From Anaeromyces robustus (taxonomy: Eukaryota > Neocallimastigomycota > Neocallimastigomycetes > Neocallimastigales > Neocallimastigaceae): DNA of 64,000 nt. The stretch spans positions 73,820 to 137,819 of the forward strand of contig MCFG01000168.1 in assembly GCA_002104895.1 (NCBI GenBank), read 5' to 3'. This document shows positions 35,435-46,802 of the stretch, piece by piece. Both the position numbers and the translations under genes were made by a program. A model generated the notes under the pieces. That model was not told the origin of the DNA, did not search any database, and worked only from the letters and a program-made list of their open reading frames with translations. Positions within the stretch are counted from its first letter, which is position 1; each line of letters starts with the position of its first letter.

Positions 35435-37168
35435 TTATTTTCTGCTTCTCAATCTCTTATATATACCATCAGTTTCAGTTTCAGTTTCAGTTTCAGTTTT
35501 AGTTTTAGTTTTACCATCAGTTTTAGATTTATCATTAGTTTTAGTTTTATCATTAGTTTTAGTTTTACCATTAGTTTTAGTTTTACCATTAGTTTTAGAT
35601 TTATCATTAGTTTTATTCATAGTTTTAGTTTTACTATTGGTTTTAGTTTTATTTCTTCCTTTCGATTCTTTAGATACACTATCATCTTCAGTTTTAATTT
35701 GACTTTTTAATTTTTTACTTTTATTACCTGTTTCAGCTTGATTTTGACTTCTTAATCTTTTATTATTTATACTAGCTTTTTTAATTTCAATTAGTTTTCT
35801 AAATAATCTTTTACCATAAATTCCACCTTCAGTTCCATTTCTAAATAATATACTAGCTTCCATTGGACTTAGTTTTCTCGGTAGTTTCTTTATATCAAAA
35901 ATTTCATTTTCACTTAGTATTCTCGATATTCTATTTATATCTAAAGTTTCTTCATTTTCATTTTGACTTCTCGATATTCTATTTATATCTAAAATTTCAT
36001 TTTCATTTTGACTTCTCGAAGTTCTATTTATATCTAAAATTTCATTTTCATTTTGACTTCTCGATATTCTATTTATATCTAAAATTTCATTTTCATTTTG
36101 ACTTCTCGATGTTCTATTTATATCTAAAATTTCATTTTCATTTTGACTTATTAAATTTCTACTTGAATCATCAGTTTCATTCTCATTCTGACTTCTCATT
36201 CTGTTATATATACTATCATTTGTTCTATTATTATTACTTAATTCAACCAGTGATTTTGAAGTACTTTTAAATTTGGCATTCATTAAAGCATGATATACTG
36301 ACCATGGATTAAATATTATTTCATTATTATAAGTTTTATGTCCATTAAAACAATTTTCTAAATCTTTATACTTTAATTTATTTTTATTAATATTTGAACA
36401 GAGTTCACAAACTTCTTCTTTCGTAAAACCAAAATATTTATAATAATAATCGTCATTTAACATTGAGTATTCACTAAAACAATTTAACATAGACTGAGGA
36501 AATGCTTTTTCAATGGATAATACTCCTGTCATATAAACAAAAGCTACATAAGGTTGATCTTTTAATAAATAACTTAAATAATCTATAAAATAATCTCGTT
36601 CTTCTTTTGTAAACAATTTATTACTAATTAAATAATCCCATTCATCAATAATAAATATAAATCTTTCATTGGTTGCTATATTTAAATTTTCTAAATTTTT
36701 ATATAAACTATTACTATACGTTTTTAATAATTTTAAATTTGGAAATAATGATTCAATATCATTTTTTATTTGATTATTAATGGATTCTAAATATTCTTTT
36801 AAAGTTTTAAATTCTTTAATACCAAATGAAAAATCTATATATATGGTATAATATTTTCCTTGAAATTCTTTATATTGTTCAATTTCTAATTTATTTTCTT
36901 CTATATCAATACTTTTACCTTTTGAAACTTTTAATTTATCAAATATTATTTTAGAATTAATTCCTTTACTATAATATGTAATTAACATTGCTGCTATTGA
37001 AGTTTTTCCAAATCTTCGAGGCTTTGTTATGCATACATATTTACTTCCATCTTTACATATTAATTTATTAAAATCATTTATTATATTTGATTTATCGACA
37101 AAGTAATCTTGATTAAGTAAATCTTTAAATTTTAAATAACCTTTTTTGCTATCAATAATTATTCTCAT
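35435..37168 (-). CDS. AAA-ATPase-like protein with a repeat-rich C-terminus replacing the nuclease region
   Basis: Residues 1-300 match the AAA-ATPase-like family (PF09820 type), which is expanded in some fungi and bacteria. It has a YFVDKSN block (22-28), a Walker A-like KPRRFGKTS (49-57), a Walker B-like FIFIIDEWD (170-178) and FNPWSVYHAL (286-295). In this family a PD-(D/E)XK nuclease-like region (PF08011 type) often follows. Here that region is absent: residues 341-416 are five copies of a 15-residue unit (SQNENEILDINRTSR), then a Lys/Thr/Asn-rich run (KTKTNDKSKTNGK) ends in YKRLRSRK. The basic tail could direct it to the nucleus or to nucleic acid; that is inference. The single frame and first ATG are well supported. 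Function is unknown. Confidence 0.85.
   Translation of the reverse strand: MRIIIDSKKGYLKFKDLLNQDYFVDKSNIINDFNKLICKDGSKYVCITKPRRFGKTSIAAMLITYYSKGINSKIIFDKLKVSKGKSIDIEENKLEIEQYKEFQGKYYTIYIDFSFGIKEFKTLKEYLESINNQIKNDIESLFPNLKLLKTYSNSLYKNLENLNIATNERFIFIIDEWDYLISNKLFTKEERDYFIDYLSYLLKDQPYVAFVYMTGVLSIEKAFPQSMLNCFSEYSMLNDDYYYKYFGFTKEEVCELCSNINKNKLKYKDLENCFNGHKTYNNEIIFNPWSVYHALMNAKFKSTSKSLVELSNNNRTNDSIYNRMRSQNENETDDSSRNLISQNENEILDINRTSRSQNENEILDINRISRSQNENEILDINRTSRSQNENEILDINRISRSQNENEETLDINRISRILSENEIFDIKKLPRKLSPMEASILFRNGTEGGIYGKRLFRKLIEIKKASINNKRLRSQNQAETGNKSKKLKSQIKTEDDSVSKESKGRNKTKTNSKTKTMNKTNDKSKTNGKTKTNGKTKTNDKTKTNDKSKTDGKTKTKTETETETETDGIYKRLRSRK
35921..36148 (-). repeat. 45-bp coding repeat, five copies
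   Basis: An in-frame repeat inside the AAA-ATPase-like gene encodes SQNENEILDINR(T/I)SR. Successive copies differ at one or two codons only, and the array is flanked by degenerate half copies (RSQNENETDD, ILSENEIFDI). Confidence 0.9.
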
Positions 37169-37367
37169 TTTTTTTTTTTTTTTTTGTTTTTTTAAAAAAA
37201 AATAATTTAAAAATAGTTATTAAAAAATCATTTAATGTTTATATTGTTAATTCTTATATAATTAATTCAATATTTCTTTAATAAATAAAAATATTTTTTT
37301 ATATAAAAAACTCTTAATTATAATAATGATATTAATAAAAAAATTCTTATATAAATTCTTATATTAA

Positions 37368-37402
<35 letters not shown>

Positions 37403-37969
37403 CTAAAGGAAGAGAATACACTTCCATGTTTTTTATTAAGTAATAAATAGGATTTGGATAGTAATTCTTTTTTTATCTAGGAATAATTGAATAAATATTA
37501 CATAAAACACTGTGCAAATTTCTTATATTTATTTTTTAAATAAAAATGCATAAATAAAATTTTATTGATAAAGAAAATTCCATTAATACATTTATGCAAT
37601 TTTTTTCAAAAAATAAATAAGATGATTTATCAAATATTTTTATAATAAAAAATATATAAAGATACATTAATAAAGATAATTAATATTTAATATCATATTT
37701 TTTTAATATAAAGAACATTCCAATATTTATTATTATCAGTTATAATAATTTTTATATTTATAATTTAAATATATTAAATATTTATTTTTATGATTTGATT
37801 ATTATAAAATATTAATAAAAAAAGTATTTGAAAAATAGATGTAAAAATTTTGAAAACATAGGTAAATTTTATTATAAAAAAAGATATAAATATTCTATAA
37901 AATAATAGTAAAATTTAATAAATAATAAGACAAATAATGTATAAGTTTGAATATAAAATAAAATGAAGA

Positions 37970-38010
<41 letters not shown>

Positions 38011-38574
38011 AAATATCAAATTATTAAGATAAAATAAAACACACCTATTTAATAAAGATTTTCAATAATAATAATAATTAAATAGTAGATATGTATAAAT
38101 ATGTTAAACCTCTACATAATATTTCAAACTATTATTAAATGAACATAATATTGATTTATCTTAAAAAAATTTTTTTTTATTTTTAATTATTTTAAAAAAA
38201 CTATAGAAATCAAAAGATTGATATAGGTAATAAAATATATAATATATATTATTATACCAGCAATTGTAATTGTATTTTATCGAGAATGATAAAAAATATT
38301 ATTATCAGAGGTAATATGTTATAAATATTTAATGAATGATTTATCAACTTCAGATTATATTATTAACAATAATCAACAATACGTTATATAAAATTAAAGT
38401 CAATTCCATTATTGAATGCCTTAAATTTAGTTCATTGAAATATTTAAGATTTTTACTAGGTACAGAATGTACTAGAAGAATTTAAAGAAATTAGTTAAAT
38501 AAAATTATATGTATTATCTACTAATTTAGTAAATAACATAGATTCTTGTTTAATAGAATATAAAATTGTTAATA

Positions 38575-38800
<226 letters not shown>

Positions 38801-39422
38801 AAGAGATAATTAATCGAAATCAAAATTATTTATAATATTTAACAAAGTATAAAGCTTCTTTTTATTATTATATCTTATAGTTTTTACATATAATTTATTT
38901 ATTTGTTCATTAACTTTTTTTCTTTTTAATTTATTTGTCTATGGTATGCTTGTTCAATTTCTTTGTTTTTTATTTATATTAGACTGTATAATATTATATA
39001 TATAAAAGGAATTATATATATATGAATTAAAAAAAAAAAAAAAAAAAAAGCAAAATTGTTTATATTACTATTCATTCATTTCATGAAAGTAAATTATTTG
39101 TAATAAGAATATTAAAAATGTTATTGTTTTAAGTGATTCTATATTAATTATTATTAACTAATATTCATATTTGTATTTATATTTTACAACAAAAAAATAA
39201 AATAAAATAAAAAATAATTATTATTTTTGTTAATAATAAATATATAATAAAATGAATTATTTAATATGAAATTGAAAAATTAATTTATACATTTTTACTA
39301 AATAATGTTCTTTATTATTAGTTATTTAAAAAAAAAATTTTTTTTATTTTTTTATTAATCACATTATTATTAATTTAAAAAATTAAAAATTCTTTTATTA
39401 ATTAACCACCTTGATAGTAATT

Positions 39423-39478
39423 TAATTGTGGTTAAATGGTTATTTTATCATAATAATATAAGCATTTAACCACAATTA
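39423..39478. repeat. Perfect 16-bp inverted repeat with 24-base loop
   Basis: TAATTGTGGTTAAATG at 39423-39438 is the exact reverse complement of CATTTAACCACAATTA at 39463-39478. The arms contain G/C and so are unlikely to be a pure composition effect. Possible small structured RNA or remnant of terminal repeats. Confidence 0.75.
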
Positions 39479-39701
39479 ATATTATAACCTAACTAAAATG
39501 AAAGAAAAAAATAATACTTATTTTTTTTTTTTGACTTAACCATATATAAAGATTTTAATTAAAAGAAAGTTTAATTTAACTAATGATCGTTAATTAATAC
39601 AACATCGATAATTCTTATTATCATCATAGATGATATATAATTTAGATATTTTATAATAAATAATGAAATGAAAATAAAAAGTATAAAAAGAATGAAAAAT
39701 T

Positions 39702-39770
39702 CTCTACTTTTTAGATTCTTTAGACTTTGAAAAATTAAAAACACTTTTAATAAAAAAAAAGTGTTTTTAA
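39702..39770. repeat. Hairpin element, copy 1
   Basis: A leader CTCTACTTTTTAGATTCTTT is followed by AGACTTTGAAAAATT and then a hairpin with perfect 14-bp arms at 39735-39748 and 39757-39770 (TTAAAAACACTTTT and complement). A diverged second copy starts at 41511. Confidence 0.65.
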
Positions 39771-40182
39771 TCCTTTATTTTTTAATATAAAGTATTTTTT
39801 CAACAAAATAATAAATACAAAAAAAAATAATTTATTTTATTAAATAACAAAGTCTCATCAAAGGATTAAAGGATTGAAGAAATAGTAAAAGGAATGGTAT
39901 TTTAATAATCTAAATTTTGAAAAAAGGAAAACTACTAGAAATCATTATCTTTTATTAAAATAGTAAATATTTTCTTTTATTTTTTTTATGTATTATTATT
40001 AATTATTAACACTTAAATATTTATTTAATATTTATTAATTTTTATTTTTAAATATTTTAAATATTTATTTAATATTTATTAATTTTTATTTTCAAATATT
40101 TTCAAATATATCTATTTATTTATTTTACATATAAAGAAAAAAAAATGAACATTTTTGATTTAAATATATATAATAAATAAAA

Positions 40183-40410
40183 ATGGATATCATAAATAAA
40201 ATCGAAAAATTATATATGTATTGTATACATATATGTTTATGTTTCGATAAAAACAATATAAATGATTTGAAAGAAAATCAATTATATAATAAAAGTACTA
40301 ATGATTTCATTAATGATTTTATAACTTCGAAAAAACAATCTAGTATTAGATTGTTACGGCAACTCATAAATGAAGAATCTGATGCGAACTCCTTTAAGAT
40401 TATAATTTAA
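40183..40410 (+). CDS. Small hypothetical ORF (75 aa)
   Basis: A 75-codon frame from an ATG in AAAAATGG context. Unlike most short frames here, it uses a balanced amino-acid set (Asp, Glu, Lys, Arg, Ser, Cys), for example SIRLLRQLINEESDANS near the C-terminus. No domain, signal peptide or homologue is recognised. It could be the first exon of a longer gene, but no convincing next exon was seen. Confidence 0.35.
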   Translation: MDIINKIEKLYMYCIHICLCFDKNNINDLKENQLYNKSTNDFINDFITSKKQSSIRLLRQLINEESDANSFKIII

Positions 40411-41510
40411 TTTAGACAGATACAGCAATTTTTAAATTTGAATTTGATTTTTTTTTTTTTGAATTTATATGGTCTGTCTAGTATTCCTAATCCAATGATG
40501 AGGAATTAATAATAACAACCCAACAATTATCTAGATTTAGTATGAATATATATTTAAAATATTAATAATATTTTAATATATTTTTATATTAAATAATAGA
40601 TAATTACTGCAATCCTTACTTTATTATGGCTGAACTACTACAATTAATTAAAAATTAACTTTTTTTTTAGATGGTAACAGCAATTATAAAATATATATAA
40701 AGAATATATTATTTAAAAAATTCCATCTAGTTTTCATTTGAAATAAATTTGTTTTAACTTGAAATAAGTTTTTTTTATTTATTATTATTACTTAATAATA
40801 TAATTAAAAATAATTTATTATTAAACAAATTTAATATAATAATTAAACAATATATTAAATAAATATTTTTAATTATTATAAAATAAAAAAGAAAAAAAAT
40901 AAAAATACTTTATATTTTAAATAAAAAAAATTAAAAACAAAATAAAAAAAATAAATAATAAAATTTAAAAACAAAATAAAAAAATAAATAAGTATTAAAA
41001 TAAAAAATGTATTAAAAAAAACTAATATATATATATATACCTATAAGTAATAATTATAATAAAATAAAAATAAAAATAAAATAAAAATAAAATAAAAATA
41101 AATTAATAAATAAGTAAACAAAATAAAAATAGCTTGTTTCTTTTTTTCTTTTTTTTTTTTATTCCCAATATAAAATATTAATTTAATATTTATTATTAAT
41201 TAAAAGAATAAAGTTCAATATTTATTTAAATTTATTTATTTCATTTATTTATTAACCGCATTAATTTAATTATGATTAATTGTTTATTTGTTTATTATAT
41301 AATAATGTTAAAGTTAAATTTTTCTTTATTTATTTATTTATTCTAAAAGCCAAACAGTAAAAAATAAATACAATATTTTCTCTTTCATTTTAGTTTAATG
41401 TTAAATTTAATGAATTCTACATCAATTATTATCATAATTAATGGATGGTAAATAGAAATACAATTTTGATATATTATCATATTTTATAATAAAAAAAATT
41501 GGAAATTTCT

Positions 41511-41574
41511 TCTATTTTTTAGATTTCTTTAGACTTTAAAAAATTATTATCACTTTTTTATAATGAAAAAGTGA
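41511..41574. repeat. Hairpin element, copy 2
   Basis: The leader TCTATTTTTTAGATTTCTTT, then AGACTTTAAAAAATT, parallels copy 1 at 39702. Its hairpin has 9-bp arms (TCACTTTTT at 41550-41558, AAAAAGTGA at 41566-41574). The leader is better conserved than the stem sequence, while pairing is kept. Confidence 0.6.
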
Positions 41575-42197
41575 TTTAAAAATCATACATTTATGGTAAT
41601 TTTTTTAAATATGTACTTTTATAGTAATTTTTAATTTATTATTAATATAATTTATACCGTAAATATTATTGGTTGAAACAAATTTATTGAAAAATATTTT
41701 TTTTTTAAAATTTTTGGATAAATAATAATTATATATTTATTATTAATTAAAGTTTAATAAACATTTTAATTATCCAACCAATTTCAAAAAGTTAAATTTT
41801 TTTGATAAAATTGAAACAATTGGAACAAATAATATCATATTATATATTTAATATGCTGATAAGTAATGAAAAAAAATTTTTTGAAACAATATCTTTCTTT
41901 TTTTATGCTTTTTTTTTATTATTTAGTATTTTTTTTATGCTTAATTTATTATTTACTACTTTTTTTTTTGCTTGTTTTATTATTTAGTATTTTTTGTCAT
42001 TATTGGTTTATATAATTTTCTTTGTTATTTTTATAGAATAATAAAATAATAGTTTATAATAAATTGATTACAAGTTAATCCATTATATAAATTATACAAT
42101 TTCTTCAATTAAATAAAAAGCCATAAATAATAAATAATTATAAACATGATTATTTTTTTAATTTTTTTTTTATTTCCAACCTCCTAAACAATGTAAT

Positions 42198-42318
42198 ATA
42201 ACTTTAAAAAGTTAAAAGGAAATAAAGTAATGTTTTTAACCGTATTTTAATTTTTATTTTACCTTTAGATGTCCAAATACTCCAATAAAACTTTAAAAAG
42301 TTAAAATTAAATAAAGTA
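42198..42318. repeat. Direct repeat of a short palindromic segment
   Basis: AACTTTAAAAAGTTAAAA followed by AAATAAAGTA occurs at about 42198-42229 and again at about 42286-42318. The core ACTTTAAAAAGT is nearly self-complementary. Confidence 0.6.
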
Positions 42319-43407
42319 GCTGATTCTTTCTCGTTTCATTTAATTTATATACAACAATAATATAAATAATAAAATATAATATATTAATCTATATCATAAA
42401 ACGAAATAATGTCATATAATATAATTAATAAATTTATATATATTAATATAATATATTAATAAATTTTTTTTAATAAAATAAATAAATAAATAAATAAATT
42501 AATAAATAAATAAATAAATAATTTTTTTTTTCGATTTATTCTATTTATTTTTTTTATTCTATTTTTTTTTATTCTATTTTTCGTTTTTTTATATTTTATT
42601 AATTTATTTGTTTATATTTGTTATTATTATAAGTAAACTTTTAAAATATAATTATTATTATTTATTATCAAATTTAACAAAATTTGTATTTTAGTTAGTT
42701 AATTCAAAAGAAAAAAAAAAAAAAAGGATATAAAATTTTCATTTTAATTTATTTTAAACAATATAAAGAAAATAATACAAAAATTATAATATTGATTTTC
42801 ATCCATCTAAAAATATAATATAGGGGTAATTAATAATTGTATTATTTTAAAGTGATTACAACTTTTAATATATGTTTGTAAAAAGAGAAAGAGAATAAGT
42901 TCTAGTCTATCAATGAAATTAATTTTTTTTATTACTTTTCTTTTTCTTTTTTTTTTTTATTATTATTATTTCTGTTATTTGCTTATATTTTTATCTTATT
43001 TTATGTAGAAATATTTTTTTTTTGTTTATTTTCAACAAGTCGAATTATTTTTAATATTTATTAAAAAAAAATGTTTAAAAATGATTATCTTTGATGATAT
43101 GAAAAGATGAAAAGAGCAGTAATTTTTTTATTGGCTAAAATTTATAATTTATATATATTTAATTCAAATTTAAAAAAAAAAAAAAATAAATAAATAAATA
43201 AATAAATATAAATAAACAAATAAATAAATAGTTAATTAATTAAATAAATGGTTAATTAATTAATTAAATAACAAATAATTAAATAAATAGTTAATTAAAT
43301 AAATAATTAATTAATTAATAAATAAATAAATAACAAATAATAAATAAAAAAAAAATTTTTTTTTTTGTGTTTATTTTATTCATCCATGTTTTTTTTTTTT
43401 TGTTTGT

Positions 43408-43466
43408 TTGTTATGGCTAAAAACACATGTATATTAAAATTTTGTTATGGCTAAAAATACATGTGC
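43408..43466. repeat. 34-bp direct repeat, two copies
   Basis: TTGTTATGGCTAAAAACACA and TTGTTATGGCTAAAAATACA, each followed by TGT, occur in tandem. Confidence 0.75.
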
Positions 43467-44632
43467 TTTTTTTTTTTTTTTTTTTTTTTAAAAATGTGAA
43501 AAGTAAAAAACTTTAAAAAAACTTTAAAAAAAAAAATAAGAATTTAAAATAAAAACAAATTTTAACTTTACATATGTACACATTCATATACCCGTACACA
43601 TAAAAATACGCACAAAAAAAAAAAAAAAAAAAACATGGAATTGACACTATAATAATAATAAAAATAATTTTAAAAACAGGTATAAATAAATTTGAAGGAA
43701 TAATTTATTTTATTTTATTTTATTTTAATAATTTTATAAAATATAGTTTTTAATAAATATAATTATATAAATCCTTAATACTTTATGGATTTATAACATT
43801 TTATTTATATATACATTAAGTATAATTTAATTTAATTTCTATATAGAAAATAAATATTAAAAAGAATATATATTAAATATAATTTTTTTTTTTTGTAGAA
43901 TTTAAATTTGAAATTCATTTTATTTAAAATTCTACTTTATTATATTTAAATTTATCATTTATAAGTAATTTTTTTTTTTTTTACTAAAAGAGTAAATAAA
44001 AAAAAATATTCTATATAAAAAATAATATATATATTCTTAATTATAATAATTAATTAATAATTAATATATTTTATTTTTATACCTAAATATTATAATTATT
44101 TAAGAATAAAAATATGATATAGATAATTATAAAATTTTTGTATAATATTAATGAGTATTTAAATTTATATTTTTATTGTTTATAATATGGCTATAATTAA
44201 ATAAATAAATATATATATATATATAATATTTTTTTTTATTATTATTTATAAATAATAAGTATATTATTAATATCTTCATTGTTTTATATATATATATATT
44301 ATTTATTCTTTTAATATCTATTTAATTTTTTTTATTTTTCTATTTATTTATTTTTTTGTTTGTTTTATTTTGATCTATTTTTTATTTGATCTATTTTTTT
44401 TGTTTGCTTGTTTTTTTTTTTTTTTGTTTATTTTATTTTTTATTATCTATTTTTTATTTGATCTATTTTTTTTGTTTCTATGTTTTTTTTTTTCTATAGT
44501 TAATTTTTTTTGTTTGTTTATATATTAAATTTTATTAAATATTTGGTATATGAGTTATGTAATTAATAAATAAATTAGAAAAAAAGATTTTTTTTTTTTG
44601 ATTGTTTTTTCTTAAATAATGGAAAATTTGAT

Positions 44633-46802
44633 TTATTCATATCTAGTCCAAATTTGTTTTTTATCATTTAAAATTTCTAAGTAACCGAAATAATCTCCAA
44701 TACAATTAGATAAAGCAATATCAATAAAAATTAATTTTTTATGACAATTAGTTCTAATTCTACCATAATCTTGAATGGTATGTCCAACAATCATTCTTTT
44801 AGCCTATTTTTTTTTTTTGATAATAAATAAATAGTAAAAAAAATTATTTTTTTAATTTAAAAAAAACATTTATCATTATTATCAATAAAATTTATTTTTA
44901 TCAAATAATATTTATATTTATTTATAATATATATATTATGTTTATATATAATTAATATACTATTTTTTTTATAATAAACTTACTTTAGTAACTTTTAAAA
45001 CTTTTTCTAATTCTTCACAAACTTCATCTGATGGAGCACTACTGAAAAAATCAGTCCATAATGGACCATCAATCATATCAAAAACATAATCAGAGTAAAG
45101 AGGATGTGTCTTATCTTTATTGTAATAATCATCCAATAATTCATCAAAAGATGGAACATTGGTTAAAATATCGTGAGCACGCTTATTTAATTCATCAATA
45201 CCTTTTTTAGCATATTTATATCTTAAACTAATAAGATAAAATTATTATATATATGTATAATTTATTAGATTTTTTTTTAATTTTTAATAATATATATAAT
45301 ATCAATTTTTTTTATTATTAAAAAAAAAATTAAACTTACCCAGCATGAACAAAGAGATTATCATCAATAAGCATAGTAACATTCATTTCTTTTCTTAATA
45401 ATTGACCATACATATCATCCATAGATAAAGCTCTTTCACGTTCTAAATATCCACCAAAAGCATCAAAATCGGATTTTTGTAAAACAAAATAACCAGCTTG
45501 CATATCAAATAATTCATGATTACCTAATAACATAAAGACAGCACTTTTCTTTTTCTTAGCTTCATCTCTTAATTTTTTTAATAATTCCATAATTTTTTTG
45601 AAACCTGCTCCACGATCAGTTAAATCACCCTTATAATTGAAATAATTATAATAAATTTTAATATTATGGAATAAATAATAAATAATTATATAAAATATTT
45701 TATATTTTATAATAATGAAAAAAAACAAAATAAAAAACTTACAACTTGAACAAGAGCAGTATCAGTAGCAATCCATTTATTATTTTTATCAATAAGTTTA
45801 GCATGACGTAATACATTTTTTAATTTTTCATAATCTCCATGAATATCACCAATAGCAATAATACGTTTATATTTATATTTACTTTTTGTGAAGTATTCAC
45901 TACCTTCTCTAACTATAGTATCCTTCCATTTAATAACATCAGAAAGTTTATAATCTTCAATAACTTTTTGGTATTTATAATCATTTTGAGTAGCCAAATA
46001 TTCAATAGTATAAGGATCTTTTCTTAAATTTAATAAAGTATTAGCCATTTCTGTGGGATCATTTCTAAATCCATCATTTTTTATTTCTTTAACATATACA
46101 CTTGGTACTTTATTTAAATAATATAATCCTTCAAAAATACCTATAGTGATTAAATTTGTTCTTCTATTTTTAAGATTAGTTAAATAATCATTATTACTTT
46201 TGAAGCTGTTTAAAAGAAGAATGAAATCTTTTTCTTTAAGTTTGCTAGTACTACTTAATGTATTTTTTAATGCTTTAGCATTCATATAAGGAGAGTAAAG
46301 ATTACATTTTGGACTTAAAGGAGTAAAATCGGTCTTTAAAACATAAGCTAAATCATCTTTTTCAGTATTTATTCTGTATTTAGAAGCATCATCAACAAAT
46401 ACATAAAAATTTACACGTGAAGATTCATCTTTATTTTTAGATTATATATTTAAAATAAAAAATTAATATAATATGAGTAATCTATAAATAAAATAATACA
46501 ATATATATATATACACATATAGATATATAGATATATATTTTTTTTTTAAAAAAGTAAATTTATATATATATAAATAAAACATTATTTTTCGTACCAAGGA
46601 TGCCTGATAAAGTAGTAGTAATATTAGCTAATTTTTCTTTAAAAGTTGAGCATAAATTATTATTATCTTTCACACAATGAAATCCATACTCTAAAATATT
46701 ACTAGAACTTTTTGTAGAACTTTTTGCAGAACTTTTTGAAGAACCAGCACTTATTAATTGAAGTGCTAATAAAAATAATAATAAACAAATTTGAAGTTTC
46801 AT
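44633..46802 (-). CDS. Secreted PPP-type metallophosphatase (Shewanella-like/calcineurin-like), five exons
   Basis: Five exons join in phase to 532 aa: 46802-46595, 46428-45743, 45629-45340, 45227-44984 and 44803-44633. Introns 2-4 have GTAAGT donors; intron 1 has GTACGA. Acceptors are AAG or TAG. The protein starts with a signal peptide (about 1-19) and a Ser/Lys-rich stretch. The catalytic motifs of a two-metal phosphoesterase follow in order: GDIHGD (263-268), GDLTDRG (299-305), GNHE (334-337), HAG (393-395) and GHT (483-485). The last three intron positions fall next to or within motifs, which confirms the joins. It likely removes phosphate from proteins or small molecules in the secretory pathway or outside the cell; substrate unknown. 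It is the only clear multi-intron gene in the window. A broken copy of exons 4-5 lies at 54.2-54.7 kb. Confidence 0.9.

Noticed and set aside
35863-36270. Plus-strand 135-codon Phe/His/Tyr-rich frame
   Set aside because: Shadow of the 45-bp coding repeat in the AAA-ATPase-like gene on the minus strand.
41802-41987. 61-codon plus-strand frame
   Set aside because: Phe-rich run from T homopolymers with no ATG start (ATT/TTG type) and no domain.
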